Shown one piece after another: positions 36,012 through 43,571 of a stretch of 64,000 bases of DNA; the first letter of the stretch is position 1, and the number at the start of each line of letters is the position of its first letter. The position numbers and the translations under genes were made by a program. The notes beneath the pieces are model-generated. The model ran no database searches. It saw only the letters and a list, made by a program, of their open reading frames with translations, and had not been told where the DNA came from. Source of the DNA: JAKFWI01 sp031399165 (lineage in GTDB: Bacteria; Pseudomonadota; Alphaproteobacteria; Caulobacterales; Aquidulcibacteraceae); contig JANNOO010000060.1 of NCBI GenBank assembly GCA_031399165.1, forward strand, positions 149,239 to 213,238. The letters are read 5' to 3'.

Positions 36012-37361
36012 GTGGACGGCGATACGATCTTTGCGTTGGCCTCGGGCGCGGGGCGGGCCGGCATTGCGGTGATACGCCTATCAGGGCCAGGCGCGGCCAA
36101 TGCGCTGAACGCGCTGAGCGGCCTGCCCTTGCCGGCCCCACGTGAAGCCGTGCGGCGGCGTCTCTCCGATCCGCAAAGCCGCGCGCTGCTCGACGATGCA
36201 CTGGCGCTCTACTTTCCCGCGCCCCACAGCTTTACCGGCGAAGACGTCGTCGAGTTGCACGTCCATGGCGGAAGCGCGGTGATCGAGGGTGTCTTGGCTG
36301 CGCTGGCGGCGCGGCCCGATATACGCGCCGCCGGGCCAGGCGAGTTCACGCGCCGCGCGTTCGAGCACGGCAAGATGGACCTCACCGCCGCCGAGGCGAT
36401 CGCCGATTTGGTCGATGCTGAAACCGAGGGTCAACGCCGGCAGGCGCTGCGCCAGATGAGCGGCGCGCTAGGCGCGTTGTACGAAGGCTGGCGCGAAAAG
36501 CTGATCCAGGCGCTGGCGCTCTATGAGGCCGAGATCGACTTCCCCGACGACGGCCTGCCCGACGCCCTGGCCGCGCGCGCGGCCCCGCTGCTCGACGCGC
36601 TGATTGCCGAGATGAGCGCTCACCTCGCCGACAGTCATCGCGGCGAGCGTATTCGCGAGGGCTATCGCATCGCCATCATTGGCCCACCTAACGCCGGCAA
36701 ATCGAGCCTGATGAACGCGCTCACGGGGCGCGATACGGCCATCGTCTCAGACATTCCGGGCACCACGCGTGACGTCGTCGAAGCGCGTTTGGTGATCGCG
36801 GGCTTTCCCGTCTGGCTGGCCGATACGGCGGGCCTGCGCGATGCGCGCGACGTGATCGAGGCCGAGGGCGTCCGGCGCGCTTTGGCGCGCGCCGAGGAAT
36901 CCGATCTGCGCATTGGCCTGATCGACAGAAGCGGCGATGAGCTCTCCGTCGATGCCTTCGCCACTTTACGGCCAATCGACATTCTGGTGCTGAGCAAAAG
37001 CGACCGCAGATCCGGCGCCGCCGCCGGTCCGGCGCAGCAGATCGCCGAGCAGCGCGGGCTCACGGTGTTCGAGGTGTCCACCGTTACCGGCGCGGGCATG
37101 GCGGAACTGGAGGCAGGCCTGAACGCGCGCGTGACCCGCACGCTGGGCCGCGAAGAGGCCCCGGCGCTCAGCCGCGCGCGGCACCGTCAGCTGGTTGAGA
37201 TGGCGCGCGATGGGGTGCTTGCGGCGCGGCAGGGAGGCGATTCCGAGCTGGCGGCGGAGGATCTGCGCCTGGCGGCGCGGGCGCTCGGGCGGATCACGGG
37301 CAGGGTCGACGTGGAGATGGTGCTGGATGCGATCTTCGCCGAATTCTGCATCGGGAAGTAA
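36012..37361 (+). CDS. mnmE: tRNA modification GTPase MnmE (TrmE)
   Basis: With MnmG, makes the 5-carboxymethylaminomethyl group at U34 of certain tRNAs. 449 residues from GTG 36012. The N-terminal tetrahydrofolate domain starts TIFALASGAGRAGIAVIRLS, the G1 loop is IIGPPNAGKSSLMNAL near residues 221-236, G3 is LADTAGLRDA, and the protein ends with the conserved CIGK. MnmG follows 218 bases later, with parS-like sites in the gap. Confidence 0.96.
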   Translation: MDGDTIFALASGAGRAGIAVIRLSGPGAANALNALSGLPLPAPREAVRRRLSDPQSRALLDDALALYFPAPHSFTGEDVVELHVHGGSAVIEGVLAALAARPDIRAAGPGEFTRRAFEHGKMDLTAAEAIADLVDAETEGQRRQALRQMSGALGALYEGWREKLIQALALYEAEIDFPDDGLPDALAARAAPLLDALIAEMSAHLADSHRGERIREGYRIAIIGPPNAGKSSLMNALTGRDTAIVSDIPGTTRDVVEARLVIAGFPVWLADTAGLRDARDVIEAEGVRRALARAEESDLRIGLIDRSGDELSVDAFATLRPIDILVLSKSDRRSGAAAGPAQQIAEQRGLTVFEVSTVTGAGMAELEAGLNARVTRTLGREEAPALSRARHRQLVEMARDGVLAARQGGDSELAAEDLRLAARALGRITGRVDVEMVLDAIFAEFCIGK

Positions 37362-37374
37362 ACGCAAATACATC

Positions 37375-37390
37375 TGTTTCATGTGAAACG
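37375..37390. promoter_or_regulatory. parS-like site 1
   Basis: TGTTTCATGTGAAACG matches the ParB site TGTTTCACGTGAAACA at 14 of 16 positions. It lies between mnmE and mnmG. Confidence 0.7.
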
Positions 37391-37399
37391 GGGCGCGAT

Positions 37400-37437
37400 G
37401 CTCCGGATACGGAACAATTGCTCCGGGTACGGAACAA
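37400..37437. repeat. Two 18-base direct repeats between parS sites
   Basis: GCTCCGGATACGGAACAA at 37400-37417 and GCTCCGGGTACGGAACAA at 37420-37437 are identical at 17 of 18 positions, with a 20-base period. They lie in the mnmE-mnmG gap between two parS-like sites. Function is unknown. Confidence 0.6.
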
Positions 37438-37500
37438 GCGCTAAAAACCTCATCAAAAGCGTGCTCGAGTCTTTCCGGGCGCGCGAAGCGCCCGCCCGAA

Positions 37501-37516
37501 TGTTCCACGGGAAACA
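37501..37516. promoter_or_regulatory. parS-like site 2
   Basis: TGTTCCACGGGAAACA matches the parS consensus at 14 of 16 positions. It is 64 bases before the mnmG ATG. Confidence 0.65.
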
Positions 37517-37579
37517 CCCTAACCCGCGTTAGCAATCGGCGATGACGGGTGGGCGGCTTTGGGCTAGACAGGCCCGCGC

Positions 37580-39436
37580 ATGGAACGGTTTGAGGTCATC
37601 ATCATCGGCGGCGGGCATGCCGGATGCGAAGCGGCTGCGGCGGCGGCGCGTTTTGGCGCGCGCACGCTGCTGCTGACCCATAAGCTCGAAACCATCGGCG
37701 AAATGAGCTGCAACCCGGCGATTGGCGGGCTGGGCAAAGGACACCTCGTGCGCGAGATCGACGCCATGGACGGGGTCATGGGCCGGGTGGCGGACGCCGC
37801 CGGGATTCAGTTCCGGATGCTCAACCGCTCGAAAGGCCCGGCCGTGCGCGGCCCCCGCGCCCAGGCTGACCGCAAGTTTTATCGGCAGGCCATGCAGGCC
37901 GCCCTAGCCGCCCAGCCGAACCTGACGATCCGGGCCGAAGCGGTCGAAGACCTGGTCATCGAGGACGGCCGGGTGGTCGGCGTTTCCTGCGCCTCTGGCC
38001 AGACCTACGCCACGCCGCGCGTCGTGCTGACCGCAGGCACGTTCTTGAAGGGCGTGATCCATATCGGCGCGAAGCGCATCCCGGCGGGCCGGGTTGGCGA
38101 GGCGCCCGCCGTGGGCCTGTCGGACCGGCTCTACAGCCTCGGCTTCGACATGGGCCGGCTGAAGACCGGAACCCCCGCGCGGCTCGATGGCAAGACGATC
38201 GATTGGGCCGGGCTCGACATGCAAAAGGGCGACGACCCGCCTATCCCGTTTTCGTTCCTCACGGGCGCGATCTCCAACCCGCAGGTCGAATGCGGCGTCA
38301 CCACCACGACGCCGGAGACGCATCGGATTATCGCCGACAACATCGGCAAGTCGGCCGTGTATTCCGGCGCCATCGCCGGGCGCGGGCCGCGCTATTGCCC
38401 GTCGATCGAGGACAAGGTCACGCGCTTCGCCGACAAGACCGGGCACCAGATTTTCCTCGAACCCGAGGGGTTGGACGACGATACGATCTATCCGAACGGG
38501 ATTTCGACGTCGCTGCCGGAAGACGTGCAAGAGGCCTTCCTACGCACAATTCCGGGGTTAGGGCGTGTACGGATTATTCGCCATGCCTATGCGATCGAAT
38601 ACGATTATGTCGATCCACGCGAACTGTTGCCAACGCTGGAAACAAAGCGTTTGCCGGGGCTTTATCTCGCCGGCCAGATCAACGGCACGACCGGCTATGA
38701 GGAGGCCGCGGCCCAGGGGCTGATCGCCGGACTGAACGCAGCGCGCGCGGCTGGCGGGTCCGATCCGTTTCACGTGACACGCGCCGAGGGCTATCTCGGC
38801 GTGCTGATCGACGATCTGGTTACGCGCGGCGTGACCGAGCCCTATCGCATGTTCACCTCGCGCGCCGAATACCGGCTGAGCCTGCGCGCCGACAACGCTG
38901 ACCAGCGGCTGACCCCGAAGGGTTTGGCCGCCGGGATCGTCGGCTCGGAGCGGGCGGCGGCATTTGCGGCGAAGGAGGCCGACGCGGCGCGGGCGCTCAG
39001 CCTCGCCCAATCGCTGAGCCTGACGCCGAACGAGGCGCGGGCGCGGGGGTTGACCGTCAACCTGGACGGCCTGCGCCGCAATGCGCTGCAGTTCCTGGCG
39101 TATCCTGGAATCGACTTCGACCGTCTTTCGACTATCTGGCCGGAGCTGGGCGCGATCGGCCCTGCGGCGCGCGAGCGGCTGGAAATCGAGGCCCGCTATT
39201 CCGGCTACCTGGAACGGCAGGAGGCAGATGTGGTGGCGTTCCGCCGGGACGAGAACCTGCGCCTTTCAGCTGATCTGGATTACGGGCAGGTCGGGGGGCT
39301 CTCGACCGAGACCCGACAGAAGCTGGCTCAGGCCCGCCCCGTGACGCTCGGCCAGGCAGGCCGGATCGAAGGCGTCACGCCGGGGGCGCTTACCGCGCTG
39401 CTGGCGCACGTGAAGAGGGCCGCGAAGGCCAGCTAG
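37580..39436 (+). CDS. mnmG: tRNA uridine 5-carboxymethylaminomethyl synthesis enzyme MnmG (GidA)
   Basis: FAD-dependent partner of MnmE in wobble-uridine modification. 618 residues with the FAD-binding IIIGGGHAGCEAAAAAARFG at about 6-25, CNPAIGGLGKGHLVREIDAM (about 46-65), and the C-terminal helical region. RMFTSRAEYRLSLRADNADQ is the usual family block. A parS-like site lies inside the gene at 38766-38781. It is followed by rsmG, parA and parB. Confidence 0.97.
   Translation: MERFEVIIIGGGHAGCEAAAAAARFGARTLLLTHKLETIGEMSCNPAIGGLGKGHLVREIDAMDGVMGRVADAAGIQFRMLNRSKGPAVRGPRAQADRKFYRQAMQAALAAQPNLTIRAEAVEDLVIEDGRVVGVSCASGQTYATPRVVLTAGTFLKGVIHIGAKRIPAGRVGEAPAVGLSDRLYSLGFDMGRLKTGTPARLDGKTIDWAGLDMQKGDDPPIPFSFLTGAISNPQVECGVTTTTPETHRIIADNIGKSAVYSGAIAGRGPRYCPSIEDKVTRFADKTGHQIFLEPEGLDDDTIYPNGISTSLPEDVQEAFLRTIPGLGRVRIIRHAYAIEYDYVDPRELLPTLETKRLPGLYLAGQINGTTGYEEAAAQGLIAGLNAARAAGGSDPFHVTRAEGYLGVLIDDLVTRGVTEPYRMFTSRAEYRLSLRADNADQRLTPKGLAAGIVGSERAAAFAAKEADAARALSLAQSLSLTPNEARARGLTVNLDGLRRNALQFLAYPGIDFDRLSTIWPELGAIGPAARERLEIEARYSGYLERQEADVVAFRRDENLRLSADLDYGQVGGLSTETRQKLAQARPVTLGQAGRIEGVTPGALTALLAHVKRAAKAS
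38766..38781. promoter_or_regulatory. parS-like site 3, inside mnmG
   Basis: CGTTTCACGTGACACG matches the consensus at 13 of 16 positions, with the central TTTCACGTGA intact. Confidence 0.45.
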
Positions 39437-39501
39437 CACCGGGGTTCAGTCAAGCCAGAGGGGTCATTGCCCCCAGCGGCGACGCAGGCCATTCCAACCC
39501 C

Positions 39502-40134
39502 GTGACCTACGGCCCGGACGACCTCCAGCGCGATCTCCATGTTTCACGGGAAACACGTGAAGCATTGGAAACACATTTGCAGCTCCTGCTGGCCTGGGCC
39601 GCCCGGATCAATCTGGTCGGGCCGGGGCAGCTGGAGGGGTACTGGCAGCGCCATGCGCTGGATTCCGCTCAGCTGCTGCGGCTGGCGCCTGAGGCGCGGA
39701 CCTGGATCGACCTAGGCTCTGGGGCAGGGTTTCCGGGGCTCGTCCTGGCCTGCTGCCTGAAGGGCGTCGAGGGCGCACGGGTCGACCTGGTGGAGTCGAA
39801 CGCCAAGAAGGCCGCCTTCCTGCGCGAGGCGATCCGGGCTACTGGCGCCCCGGCGCGGGTGAGGCTGGAACGGTCAGAGGACGCTGCCGCGGCGGAGGGA
39901 ACCTACGATGTCGTGACCGCCCGAGCCTTCGCGCCGCTGTCACGGATCATCGACGACGCTGCGCCGCTTCTGCAAAAAGGTACGATTGGCCTTTTCCTGA
40001 AAGGCGAATCCGTCAACACCGAGATTACGGAAGCTGGGTCGCGTTGGGCGCTGACCTACCAAATTCTCCCCAGCCTCTCAGATCCGCGCGGACGGATTGT
40101 ACGGGTCGACGGAGCAGAACGTGCCTCAACCTAA
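39502..40134 (+). CDS. rsmG: 16S rRNA (guanine527-N7)-methyltransferase RsmG (GidB)
   Basis: Methylates G527 of 16S rRNA. 210 residues from GTG 39502. The AdoMet-binding motif is IDLGSGAGFPGLVLACCLKG near residues 69-88, with VESNAKKAAFLREA and VTARAFAPL blocks. A parS-like site lies in its 5' coding part. The 3' end overlaps the predicted parA start by 14 bases. Confidence 0.94.
   Translation: MTYGPDDLQRDLHVSRETREALETHLQLLLAWAARINLVGPGQLEGYWQRHALDSAQLLRLAPEARTWIDLGSGAGFPGLVLACCLKGVEGARVDLVESNAKKAAFLREAIRATGAPARVRLERSEDAAAAEGTYDVVTARAFAPLSRIIDDAAPLLQKGTIGLFLKGESVNTEITEAGSRWALTYQILPSLSDPRGRIVRVDGAERAST
39540..39555. promoter_or_regulatory. parS-like site 4, inside rsmG
   Basis: TGTTTCACGGGAAACA matches the parS consensus TGTTTCACGTGAAACA at 15 of 16 positions, the best site in the window. 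It encodes part of the N-terminal HVSRETREA stretch of RsmG. Confidence 0.75.
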
Positions 40135-40933
40135 CTCATCACAGCGCACGCTGGCGCTGGCTAACCAGAAGGGCGGCGTGGGCAAAACCACGACCGCCAT
40201 CAATCTCGGCACGGCGTTGGCCGCGTCCGGCAAGCGCGTTTTGATCTTCGACATCGACCCTCAGGGTAACGCCGCGACCGGGCTCGATATCCCCCCGTCG
40301 ATGCGCAACGTCACCAGCTACGACGTGCTCAATGGCGGGCGCCCGCTGAGCGCCGCGATCATGCAGACGAAGGTGCCGAACCTTTTCATCGTGCCCGGCA
40401 GCGGCGATCTCGCCGGCATCGACGGCGAGCTGATGGCGTCCGTCCGCCCGCAGCATCGGCTGCGCGATGCGCTGAAGGCGTATCAGAGCGAAAGCAGGGA
40501 AGCCGGCTTCGAATATATGCTGATCGATTGCCCGCCCTCGCTGAACATTTTGACGGTCAATGCGATGACCGCCGCCGATGCTGTGCTGGTGCCGTTGCAG
40601 TGCGAGTTCTTCGCGCTCGAAGGGCTAGCGCAATTGATCGACACCATCCGCATGGTGCAGGGCGGCCTCAACCCATCGCTCGAAATTCAAGGCGTCGTGC
40701 TGACCATGTACGACAAGCGCAACAACCTGTCCGATCAGGTCGCGGCGGAAGTTCGCCAGTTCTTCCCGGACAAAGTCTACACCACGATCATTCCGCGCAA
40801 CGTGCGCCTGAGCGAGGCGCCGTCGCACGGTCTTCCGGCCATCATCTACGATCAGAACGCACCGGGCTCGAAAGCCTATGTCGCGCTGGCCAAGGAACTC
40901 ATTGAGCGCGAGCGCGCGCTGAAAGCCGCTTAG
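40121..40933 (+). CDS. parA: Chromosome-partitioning ATPase ParA
   Basis: Deviant Walker ATPase that moves ParB-parS complexes. 270 residues from GTG 40121, which has GGAG six bases upstream; an in-frame TTG at 40097 is less likely. The deviant Walker A is KGGVGKTTT at residues 17-25, and the switch motif is FDIDPQGNAATGL. The LIDCPPSLNILTVNAM block is the Walker B region. It overlaps rsmG and is 12 bases before parB. Confidence 0.96.
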   Translation: MPQPNSSQRTLALANQKGGVGKTTTAINLGTALAASGKRVLIFDIDPQGNAATGLDIPPSMRNVTSYDVLNGGRPLSAAIMQTKVPNLFIVPGSGDLAGIDGELMASVRPQHRLRDALKAYQSESREAGFEYMLIDCPPSLNILTVNAMTAADAVLVPLQCEFFALEGLAQLIDTIRMVQGGLNPSLEIQGVVLTMYDKRNNLSDQVAAEVRQFFPDKVYTTIIPRNVRLSEAPSHGLPAIIYDQNAPGSKAYVALAKELIERERALKAA

Positions 40934-40945
40934 GGAGCGTAATTT

Positions 40946-41995
40946 ATGTCAGAGCAAGCGCGGCGCGGGTTGGGCAGGGGGTTGTCGGCGCTCCTCGGAG
41001 AATCGTTCGACCTGAACAAGGCCCAGCCGGTTCCTGTGCAGCCAGCCAGTGCGCCGTCCGCCGATAGTCCGTACACGGAAGCCCCGTCAAACCTGACCGC
41101 GTTTCCGCCGCCGCGCGCGGCCGAGCCCGCGCCTGCGTACGAACCCTATCAGCCGGAAATCGATGACGTTGCCGATCCCATTGTGAATGCGAGTGCGCCG
41201 GTTGAAGCCGGGCCGCGGCTGCTGCCGATCGAGCTGATCCAGCGCAATCCTGGCCAGCCGCGCCAGCACTTCGACGAAGCCGAGCTGCAGGATCTCGCTG
41301 ATTCAATTCGCCGGCACGGCGTGCTGCAACCGATCCTTGTGCGCCCGATCGCGGGAAGCGGAGAGCGCTATGAGATCGTCGCCGGTGAACGGCGCTGGCG
41401 CGCGGCGCAGAAGGCGGGCCTGCATGTGCTGCCGGTGGTGGTGCGCGAACTCGACGAAGTTGAGGTGCTCGAGATCGCGATCATCGAAAACGTTCAGCGG
41501 TCTGATCTGAACCCGATCGAAGAAGCGCAGGGCTATTCGCAGCTGATGACCAAGTTCGGCCGCACGCAGCAGGACGTCGCCGAAGTGGTTGGCAAAAGCC
41601 GGCCGCACATCGCCAACATGCTGCGCCTGCTGACGTTGCCCGCGGCGATTCAGGAAATGGTGCGCGATGGGCGCCTCAGCGCCGGGCACGCGCGCGCCTG
41701 CGTCACCGCGCCCGATCCGATCGGTCTCGCGCGGCGCGCCGTCGCCGACCAGCTCAACGTGCGCGACATCGAGAAGCTCGCGAGCGAAGCGAAAGATGTT
41801 CGCGCCGGAATCACCCGCGCGCCTTCGCCAGGCAAGGACGCCGATACGCGGCAGATGGAAGAGCGGCTCAGCGCCGCGCTCGGCCTCACCGTGACGATCA
41901 GCAACAAGGGCGAGGAGGGCGAGGTGCGCATCTCCTACAAGACGCTGGAACAGCTGGATGAAGTCGCGCGCCGCTTATCGAACGGCGTTATCTGA
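40946..41995 (+). CDS. parB: Chromosome-partitioning protein ParB
   Basis: CTP-dependent sliding clamp loaded at parS. 349 residues. The N-terminal ParA-activating tail RRGLGRGLSALLGE is followed by an unusually long proline-rich linker (about 25-90). The CTP-binding/ParB box is GERRWRAAQKAGL at residues 147-159, the helix-turn-helix covers about 200-250 (SRPHIANMLRLLTLP), and the C-terminal dimerisation domain follows. GGGAG lies upstream of the ATG. Four parS-like sites lie upstream. Confidence 0.95.
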   Translation: MSEQARRGLGRGLSALLGESFDLNKAQPVPVQPASAPSADSPYTEAPSNLTAFPPPRAAEPAPAYEPYQPEIDDVADPIVNASAPVEAGPRLLPIELIQRNPGQPRQHFDEAELQDLADSIRRHGVLQPILVRPIAGSGERYEIVAGERRWRAAQKAGLHVLPVVVRELDEVEVLEIAIIENVQRSDLNPIEEAQGYSQLMTKFGRTQQDVAEVVGKSRPHIANMLRLLTLPAAIQEMVRDGRLSAGHARACVTAPDPIGLARRAVADQLNVRDIEKLASEAKDVRAGITRAPSPGKDADTRQMEERLSAALGLTVTISNKGEEGEVRISYKTLEQLDEVARRLSNGVI

Positions 41996-42014
41996 ATCGC
42001 AGACTAGGTTATGG

Positions 42015-43043
42015 TTAACGGCGGTTAGCCATGTTGGCGACCGCGCGGAACGCTTCGGCGGCGATCAGGTCCTGCGGCGCCCCTGCTGTCATCGCCCGCA
42101 CTTGAGCGCGCCAGAGCACGTCGAGCGCCGTCGCTAGGCGCGGGGCTGTCCACGTGCGCAGATGCGCAGCGAATGCGTCGCGCTCTTTCCAGAACACCTG
42201 CGGCCGTAGCTTTCCCGCCGCATCGGTAGGGGAGGCGCCGTTGTCGATCGCGAGCCGCGCTTCCTGCAAACGCAGCAGGCGGCGTTCGAGCGCGCGGATC
42301 GCGGTAACACCGCCGGCGCCGGCGCGGTGAAACTGTTCAACGCTGGCGCGGGCATCGCCGCCGGCCACGGCCAGCGTTGCGTCGTCCAGGGCCGACTCGG
42401 CCTCGACCGCGAGTAGCGCCGCGATCTCCGGCGCTGTCACCGGCTCGGTCCGGCCATGTGCAAACAAAGCCAGTTTTTCGATTTCGCCGCGCACCAGAGC
42501 GCGGTCTCCCGGTAGCGCCGCCTGCAACACATCGCGGGCGTCCTGCGTCAGCGACAGTTTGGCCTGCGCAATCAGGCCAGCCGCGAAGTCAACGAGGGCG
42601 GCCTCGTCCTCCTCGTAGAACACCACCGCGTAACAGCGCGCGGCGTTCTCGAAGGCGCCGCGGATTTTCGATTTTGCGGCGAGGTCGCCGCCCTCGACAA
42701 TCAGGAACGCCGCCGCCGGCGCGCCATTATCCAGCGCCGAGACTGCATCTAAGATCGGCTCGTGCGCAGCATCGCCGTCAGCGCGGAGGCGCAGCACACG
42801 CGCGCCGCCGAGCAGTGATTGCGCGGCGAGCTGATCAGACAGCAGCGCCCGATCGCGGCGGATTTCGTCTTCGCCCAGACGCGTGATCGCCATCTGGTCA
42901 GGGGAGGGGCCGAGCAGGTGTGCAGTCAGCGCTTCGGCCGCCTCGGCGATCATGCTGCGGTTAGGGCCGTAAAGCAGCACCGCGCAGGCGTCGTTCGCCG
43001 GCTTAGCGAGGAAGCGTTTGGCGGCGGCGCCGGTGAGCTTCAC
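42015..43043 (-). CDS. holA: DNA polymerase III delta subunit
   Basis: Clamp-loader subunit. 342 residues with the family pattern: KRFLAKPANDACAVLLYGPN at the start, then LIAEAAEALTAH-like sequence, the AFLIVEGGDLAAKSKIRGAF block and a C-terminal domain with SVEQFHRAGAGGVTAIRALE. Its ATG overlaps the lptE stop by four bases, matching the leuS-lptE-holA order common in proteobacteria. Confidence 0.92.
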   Translation of the reverse strand: MKLTGAAAKRFLAKPANDACAVLLYGPNRSMIAEAAEALTAHLLGPSPDQMAITRLGEDEIRRDRALLSDQLAAQSLLGGARVLRLRADGDAAHEPILDAVSALDNGAPAAAFLIVEGGDLAAKSKIRGAFENAARCYAVVFYEEDEAALVDFAAGLIAQAKLSLTQDARDVLQAALPGDRALVRGEIEKLALFAHGRTEPVTAPEIAALLAVEAESALDDATLAVAGGDARASVEQFHRAGAGGVTAIRALERRLLRLQEARLAIDNGASPTDAAGKLRPQVFWKERDAFAAHLRTWTAPRLATALDVLWRAQVRAMTAGAPQDLIAAEAFRAVANMANRR

Positions 43044-43561
43044 GGCGCTGTCGGCGGTTGCATCTTTTTGCGCGCGAGTTGCAGCGCCAGGCTGGCGCGG
43101 ATTTTCTCGGCGAGATTTTCAGCGGCGCGTTCACGCGCATCGTCCTGCGAGGCAATTTCGCCGAACGCCGAGGCTGGCACATCATAGCTGGCGACGCTGG
43201 AGGCCACGCCAGCGACAACGGTTTTGCCATCGGAGTCTGCCAGCGTATAGCTGGCGTTCAGCGTCAAGTCGGAGCGGCTGGCCGATTCATCGAGGCGGAA
43301 GCCGAGGCCGCCGACGCTTTCCGTCATCGTTACGGTAAGCCGCCGCGCTGGTCCGCCGTCGCGCTCGACGCTCAGCAATTTCTCAAGCTCGGCCTTGAAT
43401 ACAAACCCTGCCTTGCCCTGGACTTCGTCGATCGTGACTGGCCCGATCACCGGGCCGCGCCCGCCAGGACCGCCGCCGCCATACATCGGCGAGAAGCCGC
43501 AGGCTGCGAGCGGAGCGGCGAAAGCGACAAGGGCGGCAGGAAGTAGGGCGCGCAGGCGCAT
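43040..43561 (-). CDS. lptE: LPS-assembly lipoprotein LptE
   Basis: Outer-membrane lipoprotein partner of LptD in LPS transport. 173 residues. MRLRALLPAALVAFAAPLAACGF is a lipoprotein signal with the lipobox LAAC (Cys21), followed by the FSPMYGGGG start common to alphaproteobacterial LptE. It lies 10 bases behind leuS and overlaps holA. The C-terminal end is rich in basic residues, and no domain beyond LptE is seen. Confidence 0.88.
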   Translation of the reverse strand: MRLRALLPAALVAFAAPLAACGFSPMYGGGGPGGRGPVIGPVTIDEVQGKAGFVFKAELEKLLSVERDGGPARRLTVTMTESVGGLGFRLDESASRSDLTLNASYTLADSDGKTVVAGVASSVASYDVPASAFGEIASQDDARERAAENLAEKIRASLALQLARKKMQPPTAP

Positions 43562-43571
43562 GGATGTCCCC

